DNA of 64,000 bases, taken from the NCBI RefSeq assembly GCF_000024345.1, contig NC_013729.1, forward strand, positions 310,001 to 374,000, written 5' to 3'. The translations under genes were made by a program, and so were the position numbers. Below are positions 33,853-41,354 of the stretch, one piece after another. Under the pieces are notes generated by a model, which did no database searches, was not told the origin of the DNA, and saw only the letters and a list, made by a program, of their open reading frames with translations. Origin of the DNA: Kribbella flavida DSM 17836 (lineage in GTDB: Bacteria > Actinomycetota > Actinomycetes > Propionibacteriales > Kribbellaceae). Position 1 is the first letter of the stretch. Every line of letters begins with the position of its first letter.

Positions 33853-34583
33853 GCGACGAGCAGCGGGTGCGCAGCGCGCTCGAGTACGACCTCGACCCGT
33901 GGCAGCCCGACCCGGCCGACCTGATGCGCCGGGGGCGGCGGTTCGCCTGGATCCGGCGCGGACTCGCCGCCGTGGGAGTGGCCGGGCTCGCCGGCACGGT
34001 CGCGACGGTGTCCGCGGCGGTCGGTGGACCGACCGAGGTCCGCAACCTGCTGGCCGGCGGCGGCAAGCCGTCGGTACCGGTCGCCCTGCCGACCGGTACG
34101 CCGACCCCGATCCCGTCCGTGGACCGCACCTGTCGGCCGCAGGTGCCCACGGTCACCGCTGAGGTCTCGGCGTCGGTCAAGGTCCCCGCCGAACTGCCGA
34201 AGGGCAAGCCATCCTTGCCGACCGCCAACCCGACTGCCGCGCCGCTTCCCGGCAAGCCGACGCGGCTGCCGGTCCCGACTGCCAAACCGTCGGTGCCGAC
34301 CGCGAAGCCACCGGTGCCGCCGTGCGTGACCGAGCACGTGCCGACGCTCCCGCCGGCGACCGTGCCGACGACCAAGCCGTCCGCGCCCGGAAAGCCTTCG
34401 GTGCCGAAGCCGACGCTGCCCGGCAAGCCGACGCTGCCGCCGTTGCCGACCGCCAAGCCGACGCTGCCCGGCAAGCCCACGCTGCCGCCGTTGCCGACCG
34501 CGAAGCCGACGCTGCCGACGGCCCTGCCGAGCCTGCCCTCCCTGCCCACCCAGCGGCCCACCGTGCTGCCGACCCACCGGTAG
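33849..34583 (+). CDS. Membrane protein with Pro/Thr/Lys-rich extracellular repeats, sigma-factor partner
   Basis: 244 residues. A cytoplasmic head (SDEQRVRSALEYDLDPWQPDPADLMRRGRR) precedes one helix (GLAAVGVAGLAGTVATVSAAV, about 36-57). The outer part is low-complexity: Pro, Thr, Lys and Ala in PTLPGKPTLPPLPTAK-type units, with only two Cys. Such tails usually span the cell wall. Position and overlap with the sigma gene suggest a membrane partner of that sigma factor. Its cytoplasmic head resembles the organisation, not the sequence, of the protein at 30430. Confidence 0.7.
   Translation: MSDEQRVRSALEYDLDPWQPDPADLMRRGRRFAWIRRGLAAVGVAGLAGTVATVSAAVGGPTEVRNLLAGGGKPSVPVALPTGTPTPIPSVDRTCRPQVPTVTAEVSASVKVPAELPKGKPSLPTANPTAAPLPGKPTRLPVPTAKPSVPTAKPPVPPCVTEHVPTLPPATVPTTKPSAPGKPSVPKPTLPGKPTLPPLPTAKPTLPGKPTLPPLPTAKPTLPTALPSLPSLPTQRPTVLPTHR
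34410..34505 (+). repeat. Two 48-bp direct repeats inside the Pro-rich gene
   Basis: Units 34410-34457 and 34458-34505 differ at only a few bases and each encode 16 residues of the form PTLPGKPTLPPLPTAK. A partial third unit follows. Such in-frame repeats can change copy number by slippage and so alter the length of the surface tail. Confidence 0.85.
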
Positions 34584-34604
34584 CCCTTCCCCCACGCCGG
34601 TCGG

Positions 34605-34645
34605 CCCGGCCACAGCTGGTAACACCGAGACCAGCTGCGGCCGGG
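34605..34645. terminator. Bidirectional terminator
   Basis: CCCGGCC-a-CAGCTGGT (34605-34620) pairs with ACCAGCTG-c-GGCCGGG (34630-34645), leaving one internal mismatch. It lies between the convergent Pro-rich gene and DinB gene. Confidence 0.75.
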
Positions 34646-34676
34646 TTGCGCTGGGCAAGCAATCCGGCGGGTGGGC

Positions 34677-35198
34677 CTACTCGCCGGTGACGCCGTCGGC
34701 CAGTTCCCGGACGACGTCCAGCTGACCGGTGTGGCGGGCGTACTCCTGCAGAACGTGGAACAGGATCCACCCCAGCGTCGGCTTCACGTCGTCGGCGCCG
34801 AACCGCCCACCCTCGGCAGCGACCGTCGCGAGGACCTCACCGGACCCGTCGCCGTCCACCCCGCTGACGATCTTTCGGGTCCGTTCGCCACCGGACCGGA
34901 GCTCCGCGAGCAGATTGGGCAAGGTGTCGTCGCCGTCGAGCCCCCAGCGACCGTCCGGACCGTTGTCACCCCACGGCTCGTCGACGTCCTCCGCCAGGAA
35001 GCCCCAGCGCAACCACCGCCGCTCGACGAACACGAGGTGCTTCAGCAGCTCCAACGGCGTCCACCCCGACGGCAGCCGGCTGCTGCGCAGCTCTTCCTCG
35101 CTGAGCCCCGTGAGCTTGCGCTCCACGGTCTCCCGGTAGAAGTCCAGCCACGCCAGGTGCAGTTCCACGGCGTCACCAAGTCGCTGGTCAGGCGGCAT
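34677..35198 (-). CDS. DinB/DUF664 family protein
   Basis: 173 residues. A four-helix DinB bundle of the actinobacterial DUF664 type: LAWLDFYRETVERKLTGLSEEEL, TPLELLKHLVFVERRWLRWGF (first His), LGWILFHVLQEYARHTGQLDVVREL (second and third His). These three His residues usually bind a divalent metal, and the family includes mycothiol-dependent transferases. The ATG directly abuts the stop of the XRE regulator (TGAATG), so the two are coupled. Substrate unknown. Confidence 0.88.
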   Translation of the reverse strand: MPPDQRLGDAVELHLAWLDFYRETVERKLTGLSEEELRSSRLPSGWTPLELLKHLVFVERRWLRWGFLAEDVDEPWGDNGPDGRWGLDGDDTLPNLLAELRSGGERTRKIVSGVDGDGSGEVLATVAAEGGRFGADDVKPTLGWILFHVLQEYARHTGQLDVVRELADGVTGE

Positions 35199-35993
35199 TC
35201 ACAACTCCTTCAGGTAGTCGGCCGTTGCCTCGTCGGCCGGAAAGAACTGCTCGATCATCAACTCCGACACGGTCACGTCCAACGGCGTGCCGAACGTCGC
35301 GATCGTGGTCAGCAGCGACAGCTCCCGGTCCCCGCGCCGCAGCTTCATCGGTACGACGACCTCCGCCGTCACCGGCAACTCCGCCCGCTCCCCGTCGGCG
35401 CCGTACCCGCGCAGCTCGTCGTACAGGTCCTGGAGGTCGGGATCGGCGGTGCCGGTGACCTGGCGCTGCAAGCTGCTCAGCACGCTGACCCGGACCTCGG
35501 CGAGATTGCTGATCCGCGGCGCCAGGCCGTCCGGGTGCAGGGTGAGCCGGAGCGCGTTGATCGGAGCGGCGAGCAGTTCGGGCGCGACGTCCTCGGTGAA
35601 CAGGGCGATGCCGGCGTTCGCCTCGACGACGTTCCACCAGCGGTCGACGACCAGCGCGGGGAACGGTTCGTGGGCCTTGAGCAACCGGCGCAGCGTCTCC
35701 CGGATCGCGAGCATCACCGGCGAGTGCAGCGACGCCTCGCTGTAGACCGGGGCGTACCCACCGGCGAGCAGCAGCTGGTTGCGGTCCCGCAGCGGTACGT
35801 CGAGGTGCTCGGCCAGCCGCAGCACCATCTCCCGGCTCGGCTTTGACCGGCCGGTCTCGACGAAGCTGACATGGCGGGTGGACACCTCGACCTGGTTGGC
35901 CAGGTCCAGTTGACTGAGCCGCCGCCGCTCGCGCCAGCTCCGCAACAACTCGCCCACCGGCCGCTGGAAAGTCTCCTCGGCGATCATCGTCAT
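35199..35993 (-). CDS. XRE-family regulator with MmyB-like ligand domain
   Basis: 264 residues. HTH in residues about 12-70 (LLRSWRERRRLSQLDLANQVEVSTRHVSFVETGRSKPSREMVLRLAEHLDV). The rest is the MmyB-like PAS-type domain (YSEASLHSPVMLAIRETLRRLL, PALVVDRWWNVVEANAGIALF, NALRLTLHPDGLAPRI). Members typically repress a divergent or adjacent oxidoreductase or small-enzyme gene. Here it diverges from an NTF2-like gene with a perfect 17-bp palindrome between, and is co-transcribed with the DinB gene. Confidence 0.92.
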   Translation of the reverse strand: MTMIAEETFQRPVGELLRSWRERRRLSQLDLANQVEVSTRHVSFVETGRSKPSREMVLRLAEHLDVPLRDRNQLLLAGGYAPVYSEASLHSPVMLAIRETLRRLLKAHEPFPALVVDRWWNVVEANAGIALFTEDVAPELLAAPINALRLTLHPDGLAPRISNLAEVRVSVLSSLQRQVTGTADPDLQDLYDELRGYGADGERAELPVTAEVVVPMKLRRGDRELSLLTTIATFGTPLDVTVSELMIEQFFPADEATADYLKEL

Positions 35994-36026
35994 GCTCCGA
36001 CGGTAGCCGTCCAGGTGATCACCACC

Positions 36027-36043
36027 ATGACCTCCGAGGTCAT
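36027..36043. promoter_or_regulatory. Perfect 17-bp palindrome ATGACCTC-C-GAGGTCAT
   Basis: Perfect 8-bp arms around one central base, placed in the 112-base divergent gap between the XRE/MmyB regulator and the NTF2-like gene. ATGACCTC/GAGGTCAT symmetry is what I expect for operators of MmyB-type XRE regulators. It is the likely autoregulatory and target site. Confidence 0.75.
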
Positions 36044-36105
36044 CGCCGCCGTGCCCGGACCGGCGGCAAGCTTCCGGTCAACCAACGACTCGAGGAGAAC
36101 CCGAG

Positions 36106-36528
36106 ATGAGCACCGACTCCACCCCGGCCACCACCGCCCACGACCCGGCCGCCACCGGCGCCGAGGGCAACGCCGCCGCGCTGGCCGACCGCTACTTCGC
36201 CCTCTGGAACGAGACCGACAGCGACCGCCGGGCCACCGCGATCACGACCACCTGGGCTTCCGACGGCGCCTTCGTCGACCCCAGCTTCGAGGCCACCGGC
36301 CACCAGGAACTGAACGCCCTGATCGCCGGCGCCCAGCAGCTCTTCCCCGGCCACCGGTTCACCCGTACCGGCGAGATCGACCACCACCACAACCACCTCC
36401 GCTGGACGTGGGAGCTGGCCGCCGAGGGTCGGGCGCCGATCGCCGGCGGCACCGACATCGTCACGCTCACTCCCGCCGGCCAGATCCAGCAGGTCATCGG
36501 CTTCCTGGACTTCGCCCCGGCGCACTGA
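36106..36528 (+). CDS. NTF2-like/SnoaL-fold small protein
   Basis: 140 residues, ATG with GAGGAGAA-type site upstream. After a low-complexity head, the cone-like NTF2 fold is clear: AALADRYFALWNETDSDRRATAI, WASDGAFVDPSFEATGHQELNALI, HRFTRTGEIDHHHNHLRWTWELAAEG and VTLTPAGQIQQVIGFLDF. Such proteins are isomerases, cyclases or binding proteins for small hydrophobic ligands. It diverges from the MmyB-type regulator and is its probable main target. Confidence 0.85.
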   Translation: MSTDSTPATTAHDPAATGAEGNAAALADRYFALWNETDSDRRATAITTTWASDGAFVDPSFEATGHQELNALIAGAQQLFPGHRFTRTGEIDHHHNHLRWTWELAAEGRAPIAGGTDIVTLTPAGQIQQVIGFLDFAPAH

Positions 36529-36539
36529 GCTCTCTGCGC

Positions 36540-36644
36540 GGCGGATCTCCACCACTCAGCAAGGCGCAGCAGTCGGACGCGGCACGCCGAAACCTCCGTC
36601 GGTCACGCCTGCCGACGGAGGTTGGGGAGTGGTGGCGATCCGCC
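36540..36644. repeat. 105-bp nested inverted repeat between convergent genes
   Basis: Outer arms GGCGGATC-t-CCACCACTC (36540-36557) and GAGTGGTGG-c-GATCCGCC (36627-36644) match at 17 of 18 positions. Inside, AACCTCCGTCGG (36591-36602) and CCGACGGAGGTT (36612-36623) form a perfect 12-bp stem. It starts 12 bases after the NTF2-like stop and ends 19 bases before the kinase stop. A bidirectional terminator is the simplest reading; a mobile or dispersed palindromic repeat is the alternative. Confidence 0.8.
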
Positions 36645-36662
36645 TTTCGTCCTGCCGACACT

Positions 36663-37565
36663 TCAGGGCAGGAAGGCGTCGAGCAGGCGGTGGCAGCGGA
36701 CAGGGTCTTCGGTGAGACCGGCGGTCAAGCCCCACAGCCAGTAGTCGACGGTCCTGAAGACGATCCAGTCCCGAGCGCGCCGACGGTCGAGGCCGGCTGC
36801 CCCGACGGCGGTCGCGAAGTGCTGCAGGATCTCCGCGTCGTCACCCATCTCGTCGAGCCGGGTCCAGAGGATGCGGGCGAGGTCGAACTCGACGTCGCCG
36901 CGCAGCAGGACTGGATCGACGACCAGCCAGGGTTCGCGCCGGCGGCCGGGGACCGCGTCGAGCGGCTGGATGTCGCGGAGTACTTGGTCCGCGTGCAGGT
37001 CACCGTCGACCGACGCCTGGGAATCCGTGACGGCGAGCGAACCGGCGACCCGGAGAGCGGCGATGAGGTAGCTCTCGTCGAACGGGCGGCCGAGGGCTTG
37101 CCAGTCGCGTTCGAGCTCGGCCGATCGCGTCGCGACGATGTCCGCGGTCGACAACGCGTCCGCGGGCGCCGGGACCGCCAGCCGCCGCATCAACCGTCCC
37201 AGGACCTGCATCGATTCCCCGACAGGCCGCTCGGCCAGCGACTCCCCGAGCCGCTCGAGCAGCATGGCGCCGCGGCCGGCGTCGGCGTCGTACAGGCGGA
37301 CCGTTCCCCGCCCGTTCCACCACCGCAGGGCGCGGACCTGGGCTGCTACTTCATCGCCGGGCGGCGACATGCGCAGCGCCAGTTCAACCCCGTCGCGGAC
37401 GACCGGCACCACCACCGCGTTGGAGCCGTGGGCAACCTCGCCGGTGATGCGCAACCCCCACCGCGCGCACTGCTCCTCCACCGCCCCAGGAAGCCCGGCC
37501 AGCCACTCGCCCCCTTCCTTCCACCACCGCGGCATCGCGAGAAAGCTCTCCGGCAGCTCGATCAC
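36663..37565 (-). CDS. Aminoglycoside phosphotransferase-like kinase (APH(6)/hydroxyurea type)
   Basis: 300 residues. Similar in plan to streptomycin 6-phosphotransferases: the start MIELPESFLAMPRWWKEGGEWL, a nucleotide-binding N lobe (SNAVVVPVVRDGVELALRMSPPG), the hinge GAMLLERLGE, the catalytic loop SVDGDLHADQVLRD, and the metal Asp in PWLVVDPVLLRGDVEFDLAR. The usual Asn of the HGDLHxxN motif is replaced (DLHADQ), which matches some APH(6) relatives. It may phosphorylate a streptomycin-like antibiotic or a metabolite. Resistance is plausible but unproven. Confidence 0.85.
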   Translation of the reverse strand: MIELPESFLAMPRWWKEGGEWLAGLPGAVEEQCARWGLRITGEVAHGSNAVVVPVVRDGVELALRMSPPGDEVAAQVRALRWWNGRGTVRLYDADAGRGAMLLERLGESLAERPVGESMQVLGRLMRRLAVPAPADALSTADIVATRSAELERDWQALGRPFDESYLIAALRVAGSLAVTDSQASVDGDLHADQVLRDIQPLDAVPGRRREPWLVVDPVLLRGDVEFDLARILWTRLDEMGDDAEILQHFATAVGAAGLDRRRARDWIVFRTVDYWLWGLTAGLTEDPVRCHRLLDAFLP

Positions 37566-37709
37566 CCCAGCACGCTAGCCGAACCCCGTACGCCGCGACG
37601 GTCCCCTCACACCTCCCACGAGCCTGCTCGCGTGCATCTGCTCATGCGTTTGCTCTCGCCGGGAGGCGGTGGGCGGGGTGATGATGAGGAGCACGTCGGA
37701 GGGATGGGG

Positions 37710-38492
37710 ATGAGCAGTTTGAGGTTCGATCCGGAGGTGTCTCGACACATCGAGACCGTGTACACGACGCCGGACGTGGTCGAGCAGCGGCGGGTGGTGC
37801 GGATCGCCCTGGCGTTGCGGCCGGGGGACCGGGTGCTCGACGTCGGGGTCGGGCCGGGACTGCTGGCCGCGGAGATGGCGGCCGAGGTGGGGCCGGACGG
37901 GCGGGTGTGCGGGGTCGACGTCAGCGACAGCATGCTGGCGATCGCCGCGACCCGGGCGAAGGTGCCGGGTGGGCCGGAGGTCGAGTTGCACGCGGCGTCG
38001 GTGGACCGGCTGCCGTACGGCTCGGGCGACTTCGACGTCGTCGTCTCCACCCAGGTCTTCGAGTACGTCGACGACGTGGCGGGCGCGCTCGCCGAGGTCC
38101 GCCGCGTACTCCGCCCAGCGGGCCGGGTCGTGCTGCTGGACACCGACTGGGACTCGATCGTCTGGCGCTCGAGCGACGATGCGCGGATGCGGCGGGTGCT
38201 GACCGCCTTCGAGGAACACCTGCAGGACCCGCACCTGCCGCGCACGTTGGGCGACGCGCTCGCCAAGGCCGGCTTCACCCGGACCCACCTCCAGGTGATC
38301 CCGCTGCTCAACGCCGGCTTCGACTACCGGACCTACAGCGCCGGCCTGATCGACATCGTCTCCGCGTTCGTGCCCGGCCGGGCCGGCGTGACCGAGGCGG
38401 AGGCGCAGGCCTGGGCGGACGACCTGCGCAGCCAGGGCGACAGCTACTTCTTCAGCCTCAACCGCTACCTCTTCGTCGCCTCAGCCCTCTGA
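37710..38492 (+). CDS. Class I SAM-dependent methyltransferase (UbiE-like)
   Basis: 260 residues from the ATG at 37710, 7 bases after GGAGG; an ATG two codons earlier is too close to it. Motif I is GDRVLDVGVGPGLLAAEMA, followed by GRVCGVDVSDSMLAIA, DFDVVVSTQVFEYVDDV and LRPAGRVVLLDTDWDSIVW. The C-terminal segment (LLNAGFDYRTYSAGLIDIV) is like arsenite or phosphoethanolamine-type methyltransferases. Substrate unknown. The gene overlaps the convergent hypothetical gene by 12 bases. Confidence 0.88.
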   Translation: MSSLRFDPEVSRHIETVYTTPDVVEQRRVVRIALALRPGDRVLDVGVGPGLLAAEMAAEVGPDGRVCGVDVSDSMLAIAATRAKVPGGPEVELHAASVDRLPYGSGDFDVVVSTQVFEYVDDVAGALAEVRRVLRPAGRVVLLDTDWDSIVWRSSDDARMRRVLTAFEEHLQDPHLPRTLGDALAKAGFTRTHLQVIPLLNAGFDYRTYSAGLIDIVSAFVPGRAGVTEAEAQAWADDLRSQGDSYFFSLNRYLFVASAL

Positions 38493-38969
38493 CGGGAAGC
38501 CCCACAGCGCGGCCGTCGCGTCCTCGACCTGCGGATCCCGGATCCGCTGGAAGTTCCGCCCGCCCCGCGAGAACGTGTACGCCGTACCGGCGGGCACGTC
38601 CGTCTCGGCAAAGGCCCGCTCGAGCCACTCGCACGGCCGGACGTGCACGAGATCGGCCGCGGCGGCCGCAGGGGAGTCGTCGTAGCGCCAGGGACCGGTC
38701 AGCCGCCCGAGGTGGTAGAGCCCGTCCGGCTCCCGGGTCCAGACGAACGCCCCGTCGGGCACGTCCGCGAACCGCCGGAGACTCCGGCCCGCGCGCTCGT
38801 CGTACGTGCTGGTCAATCCCTCGACCGCGGCGTCCAGGTCGGGCGGTGGCGGGATCAGAGCGCCACCGAAGCCGCAGACACCCTCGGACAACGCACGGTC
38901 GACGGCCAGGCCGGCCGGGACCTCGTCGCGGCGGGAGCGCAGTGGCGCGCGGTACACCTGCGGACTCAT
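38481..38969 (-). CDS. Hypothetical protein with PUA/EVE-like small-barrel motif
   Basis: 162 residues. The central block FVWTREPDGLYHLGRLTGPWRY followed by DLVHVRPCEWL resembles the pattern Y-x-x-G-x-x-T-G-x-W/Y-x-Y...H-x-R-x-x-x-W seen in PUA/EVE-like barrels and in N-terminal domains of some restriction enzymes. No catalytic site is visible. The N-terminal PPPPDLD segment is a linker. The fold assignment is a guess from motif spacing; the protein itself appears real from codon use and length. Confidence 0.55.
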   Translation of the reverse strand: MSPQVYRAPLRSRRDEVPAGLAVDRALSEGVCGFGGALIPPPPDLDAAVEGLTSTYDERAGRSLRRFADVPDGAFVWTREPDGLYHLGRLTGPWRYDDSPAAAAADLVHVRPCEWLERAFAETDVPAGTAYTFSRGGRNFQRIRDPQVEDATAALWGFPSEG

Positions 38970-39015
38970 GGCGGCTCCGAACTGTCACCGAGGGCGCGGT
39001 GGAGGGTGGCCGGGA

Positions 39016-39079
39016 GGCGGGCGCACCGTGGGATGCGCCCGCCGCCTTCGGTCGTTCTCCCGCCCCTCAGTGGGAGAAC
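39016..39079. promoter_or_regulatory. Two inverted repeats in the 340-base divergent gap 38970-39309
   Basis: GGCGGGCGCA/TGCGCCCGCC (39016-39043, loop 8) and GTTCTCCC/GGGAGAAC (39054-39079, loop 10) are both perfect. They sit between the leftward hypothetical gene and the rightward gene at 39310. The first looks like an RNA hairpin, the second is a possible operator. The rest of the gap (39080-39309) includes an AT-rich patch near 39178-39200, probably the rightward promoter. Confidence 0.45.
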
Positions 39080-39309
39080 TCGCGGCTCGGTGAGCTCCAC
39101 CCATGCCCGAATGGGGCCGACCGAACCGCGGGACACTCAACTCGTACCCCAGGCCGGGGTGGTCACACCCGCTCGCAAGCGAAAACTTTGCATTCCTCAA
39201 ACGTCCGGCCGCCGGCGACCGTGGACGGATCGCGCCGCGGCTGCCTACCCTGGAGCGCGGTTCCGGGGCAGGGGAGGCCCCGGACGTGACGTGGGGGAGG
39301 GGTGGCACG

Positions 39310-39441
39310 ATGGCGGACGTCTCCGAGGGGCTGGTCGGCGACGAGCTGACCGAGGACGAGCTGGACGAGCTGGAGGCACTCGGCGCCGCGGAGGACGCGG
39401 ACCGGATCCTGGCCGCGGTCCGGGGTGAAGTAGATGCCTGA
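39310..39441 (+). CDS. Very small acidic protein
   Basis: 43 residues from the ATG at 39310, with a strong GGGGAGGGG site upstream. The sequence is almost entirely acidic and helical (VGDELTEDELDELEALGAAED, ILAAVRGEVDA). It overlaps the start of the next gene by 8 bases, so both are probably one operon. No family recognised. A small adaptor or an upstream coupling peptide are both possible. Confidence 0.55.
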   Translation: MADVSEGLVGDELTEDELDELEALGAAEDADRILAAVRGEVDA

Positions 39442-40198
39442 AGCAAGGATCACCTGGCGGGGCAAGCAGCTCAACCGGCGGACGGTGGCGATGCTGCAGG
39501 CGGCCGAGAAGCTGGCCGGGCGGCAGTTCAGGATCGTCCAGGGGTCGTACAACAAGGGTGGCGTGGCCGCGTCGGCTGGCACCCACGACGGCGGGGGTGC
39601 GGTCGACCTGGATGCGACCGGGCTGACCGCGGCGCAGCGCAAGGCGGTGGTGCTGGCGATGCGGCAGGTCGGCTTCGCCGCCTGGCTGCGGACGCCGGCC
39701 CAGGGCAACTGGCCGTACCACGTGCACGCGATCGCGGTCGGCGACAAGGACCTGTCTCGCGGCGCCGCGCACCAGGTCGCGGAGTACCGGCGGTGCAAGA
39801 ACGGGCTGGCCGACCGTGGTCGCGACGACGGGCCTCCGGGCTACTACGGGATGACCTGGGAGATCCATCTCAAGCACCACCCGGTCACGGGCCCGGTGGC
39901 GCAGCCGCCGCCGAACACGAGCATCTCGCTGGGCGCGATGGCGTACGCGCGCGCCCACGACTCGATGAGCGGTGTCTGGGGCGCCGACCGGGCGCAGGTG
40001 CTGGCCTGGGCCGCGCACCCGAAGGTCGCCGCGATCGGCAGGCACGAGGTCAGGCCGCCGGCCGGGGTGCCGTGGCGGGTGCACTTCCAGCAGATGACCC
40101 GCAAGATCCAGCGGCGCTTCGGGCTGCCGGTGACCGGGGTGTTCGACGCCGGCACGGCCTCGGTGATGCGACGGTACGGCTACACGATCATCGCCTGA
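39434..40198 (+). CDS. M15-like peptidase/peptidoglycan-binding protein
   Basis: 254 residues, ATG start overlapping the small acidic gene. Residues about 40-100 carry an M15-type zinc pattern: AGTHDGGGAVDLDATG (His and Asp) and YHVHAIAVGD (His). Residues about 195-254 look like a PG-binding repeat (FQQMTRKIQRRFGLPVTGVFDAGTASVMRRYGY). No signal peptide is seen, which is odd for a wall enzyme. It could be exported another way, or be a phage-type endolysin relative. Strong terminator follows. Confidence 0.7.
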   Translation: MPEARITWRGKQLNRRTVAMLQAAEKLAGRQFRIVQGSYNKGGVAASAGTHDGGGAVDLDATGLTAAQRKAVVLAMRQVGFAAWLRTPAQGNWPYHVHAIAVGDKDLSRGAAHQVAEYRRCKNGLADRGRDDGPPGYYGMTWEIHLKHHPVTGPVAQPPPNTSISLGAMAYARAHDSMSGVWGADRAQVLAWAAHPKVAAIGRHEVRPPAGVPWRVHFQQMTRKIQRRFGLPVTGVFDAGTASVMRRYGYTIIA

Positions 40199-40253
40199 CC
40201 GGCCGTCCGCCGTACCGCGGCCGGCTGCGGCGCGTTGATGGCCTGCAGCAACG

Positions 40254-40289
40254 ACAAGGCCCCACCGGTAGCAGCCGGTGGGGCCTTGT
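40254..40289 (+). terminator. Strong terminator
   Basis: A perfect 15-bp stem ACAAGGCCCCACCGG/CCGGTGGGGCCTTGT with a 6-base loop, 56 bases after the peptidase-like gene. Its symmetry would also serve the convergent gene at 40392. Confidence 0.9.
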
Positions 40290-40391
40290 GTGGTCCACTA
40301 CCACCCGGGCGGACCCGGTGCAGCTGTGGAGGTTGGAGAGCGGAACCGGCGCCGATGCAGGGGTCAAGACGCCGGCTCCGCTTGTCTGGGG

Positions 40392-40703
40392 TTACCTCGC
40401 GCCCGCCGGCCAGACCTGGGCCTGGTGGAACTCGAGGTGCTGCATCGCCCCGCGCGATCCGACCGCGCCGAGGTGCTGCAGGGTGGGGACCACGACCGCG
40501 CGGACGTCGGACCGCTTCACCTCGTCCAGCAGCGCGTGGAACGCGGCGGACTCGGCGGCGTCCCGCTCGGTGTAGACCGTGCCGAGCGTGAACCCCTCGG
40601 CGCTGGCGAAGGCGACCAGGGAGTCGGTTGCGGCGGCCAGTTCCTCCGCGCAGCTGAGCGCGTCGGCGCGGACGTAGCCGAGCAGCGTCGGACGGGTGGT
40701 CAT
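40392..40703 (-). CDS. Resolvase-like small protein lacking the catalytic serine
   Basis: 103 residues; ATG overlaps the preceding stop (ATGA). The fold pattern is that of the serine-recombinase catalytic domain: LLGYVRADALSCAEELAAATDSL, EGFTLGTVYTERDAAESAAFHALLDEVKRSDVRAVVVPTLQHLG. The usual GYVRVS start of the family reads GYVRAD, so the nucleophile is missing, and no DNA-binding domain follows. It is probably a regulatory or oligomerisation protein, not an active recombinase. Coupled to the 62-residue gene upstream. Confidence 0.75.
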   Translation of the reverse strand: MTTRPTLLGYVRADALSCAEELAAATDSLVAFASAEGFTLGTVYTERDAAESAAFHALLDEVKRSDVRAVVVPTLQHLGAVGSRGAMQHLEFHQAQVWPAGAR

Positions 40704-40888
40704 CGGACCGGACCGCTGGTGACGAGAGCCGGCTCGTTGGTGACCCGCAGCGAGGCGAACCGCCGCCGCATGGCCTCTTCGTACTGCGCGGCCTGGTCGG
40801 GGGTCGCGGTGTGGTCCGCGATCGGGTGAGCGCCGAACCAGACCCGCACGCGGCGCTGCTCTGCGGGGATCTCCAGCGACTCGGTCAT
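40700..40888 (-). CDS. Small hypothetical protein
   Basis: 62 residues from the ATG at 40888 with GGAAA upstream. The sequence (AEQRRVRVWFGAHPIADHTATPDQAAQYEEAMRRRF and a short tail) has no recognised family. It ends in a 4-base overlap with the resolvase-like gene, so the two likely work together. The WFGAHPIADHTA block is distinctive for a homology search. Confidence 0.65.
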   Translation of the reverse strand: MTESLEIPAEQRRVRVWFGAHPIADHTATPDQAAQYEEAMRRRFASLRVTNEPALVTSGPVR

Positions 40889-41354
40889 GGGGGCGTTTCC
40901 TTCTGCTCTGCCGGCGCCGAGTGGGACGCTCGGCCGCCTGGGGACGGGTGAGGCACATCCACCGCGGGTCTCGAGCTGGTTGCCGACAGTGAGGACGACG
41001 GTGATCCAGCTCACGTGCTTCCGGGTGGTAAGGAAAGAACACCGCATAAAGCGGTGCGCCGGGAATAGGCCGCCGAGGACCTTTACAGAGGCCTTACGCC
41101 GGACTCCGCGGCAGCACCGAAACCGCTGGTCAGACCGCCTGGGACCGGTTCCGGACAAGCAGTGGCTTTCTACTGTCAAGAATGTTCCTGCGGATTTGCC
41201 GATAACGATCCGGAACGCCGCCGGCTATTCGGGCCTGGTCGAAATGTCGCACATCCTGGTAACTCTTCGCGATCGCGCGGGCACCCTTGGTCGAGTGAGT
41301 GCGCAGAGCCCGCGACCGGGCGAGGGTCGCGGGCTTCGCGCGGAAGGATTCCCT
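40889..41354. other. 466-base intergenic region with lower GC
   Basis: This gap upstream of the small leftward gene contains an AT-richer patch (about 41160-41215) likely to hold the leftward promoter. No convincing reading frame is seen. At 41308-41334 a perfect hairpin GCCCGCGACC/GGTCGCGGGC should terminate the leftward MFS transcript ending at 41355. Confidence 0.6.
41308..41334 (-). terminator. Terminator of the MFS gene
   Basis: Perfect 10-bp stem GCCCGCGACC/GGTCGCGGGC with a 7-base loop, 21 bases beyond the MFS stop codon. Confidence 0.75.

Noticed and set aside
40392..40703. Evidence of a mobile element from the resolvase-like gene
   Set aside because: The catalytic serine is missing, no terminal repeats or transposase lie nearby, and composition matches the flanking DNA.
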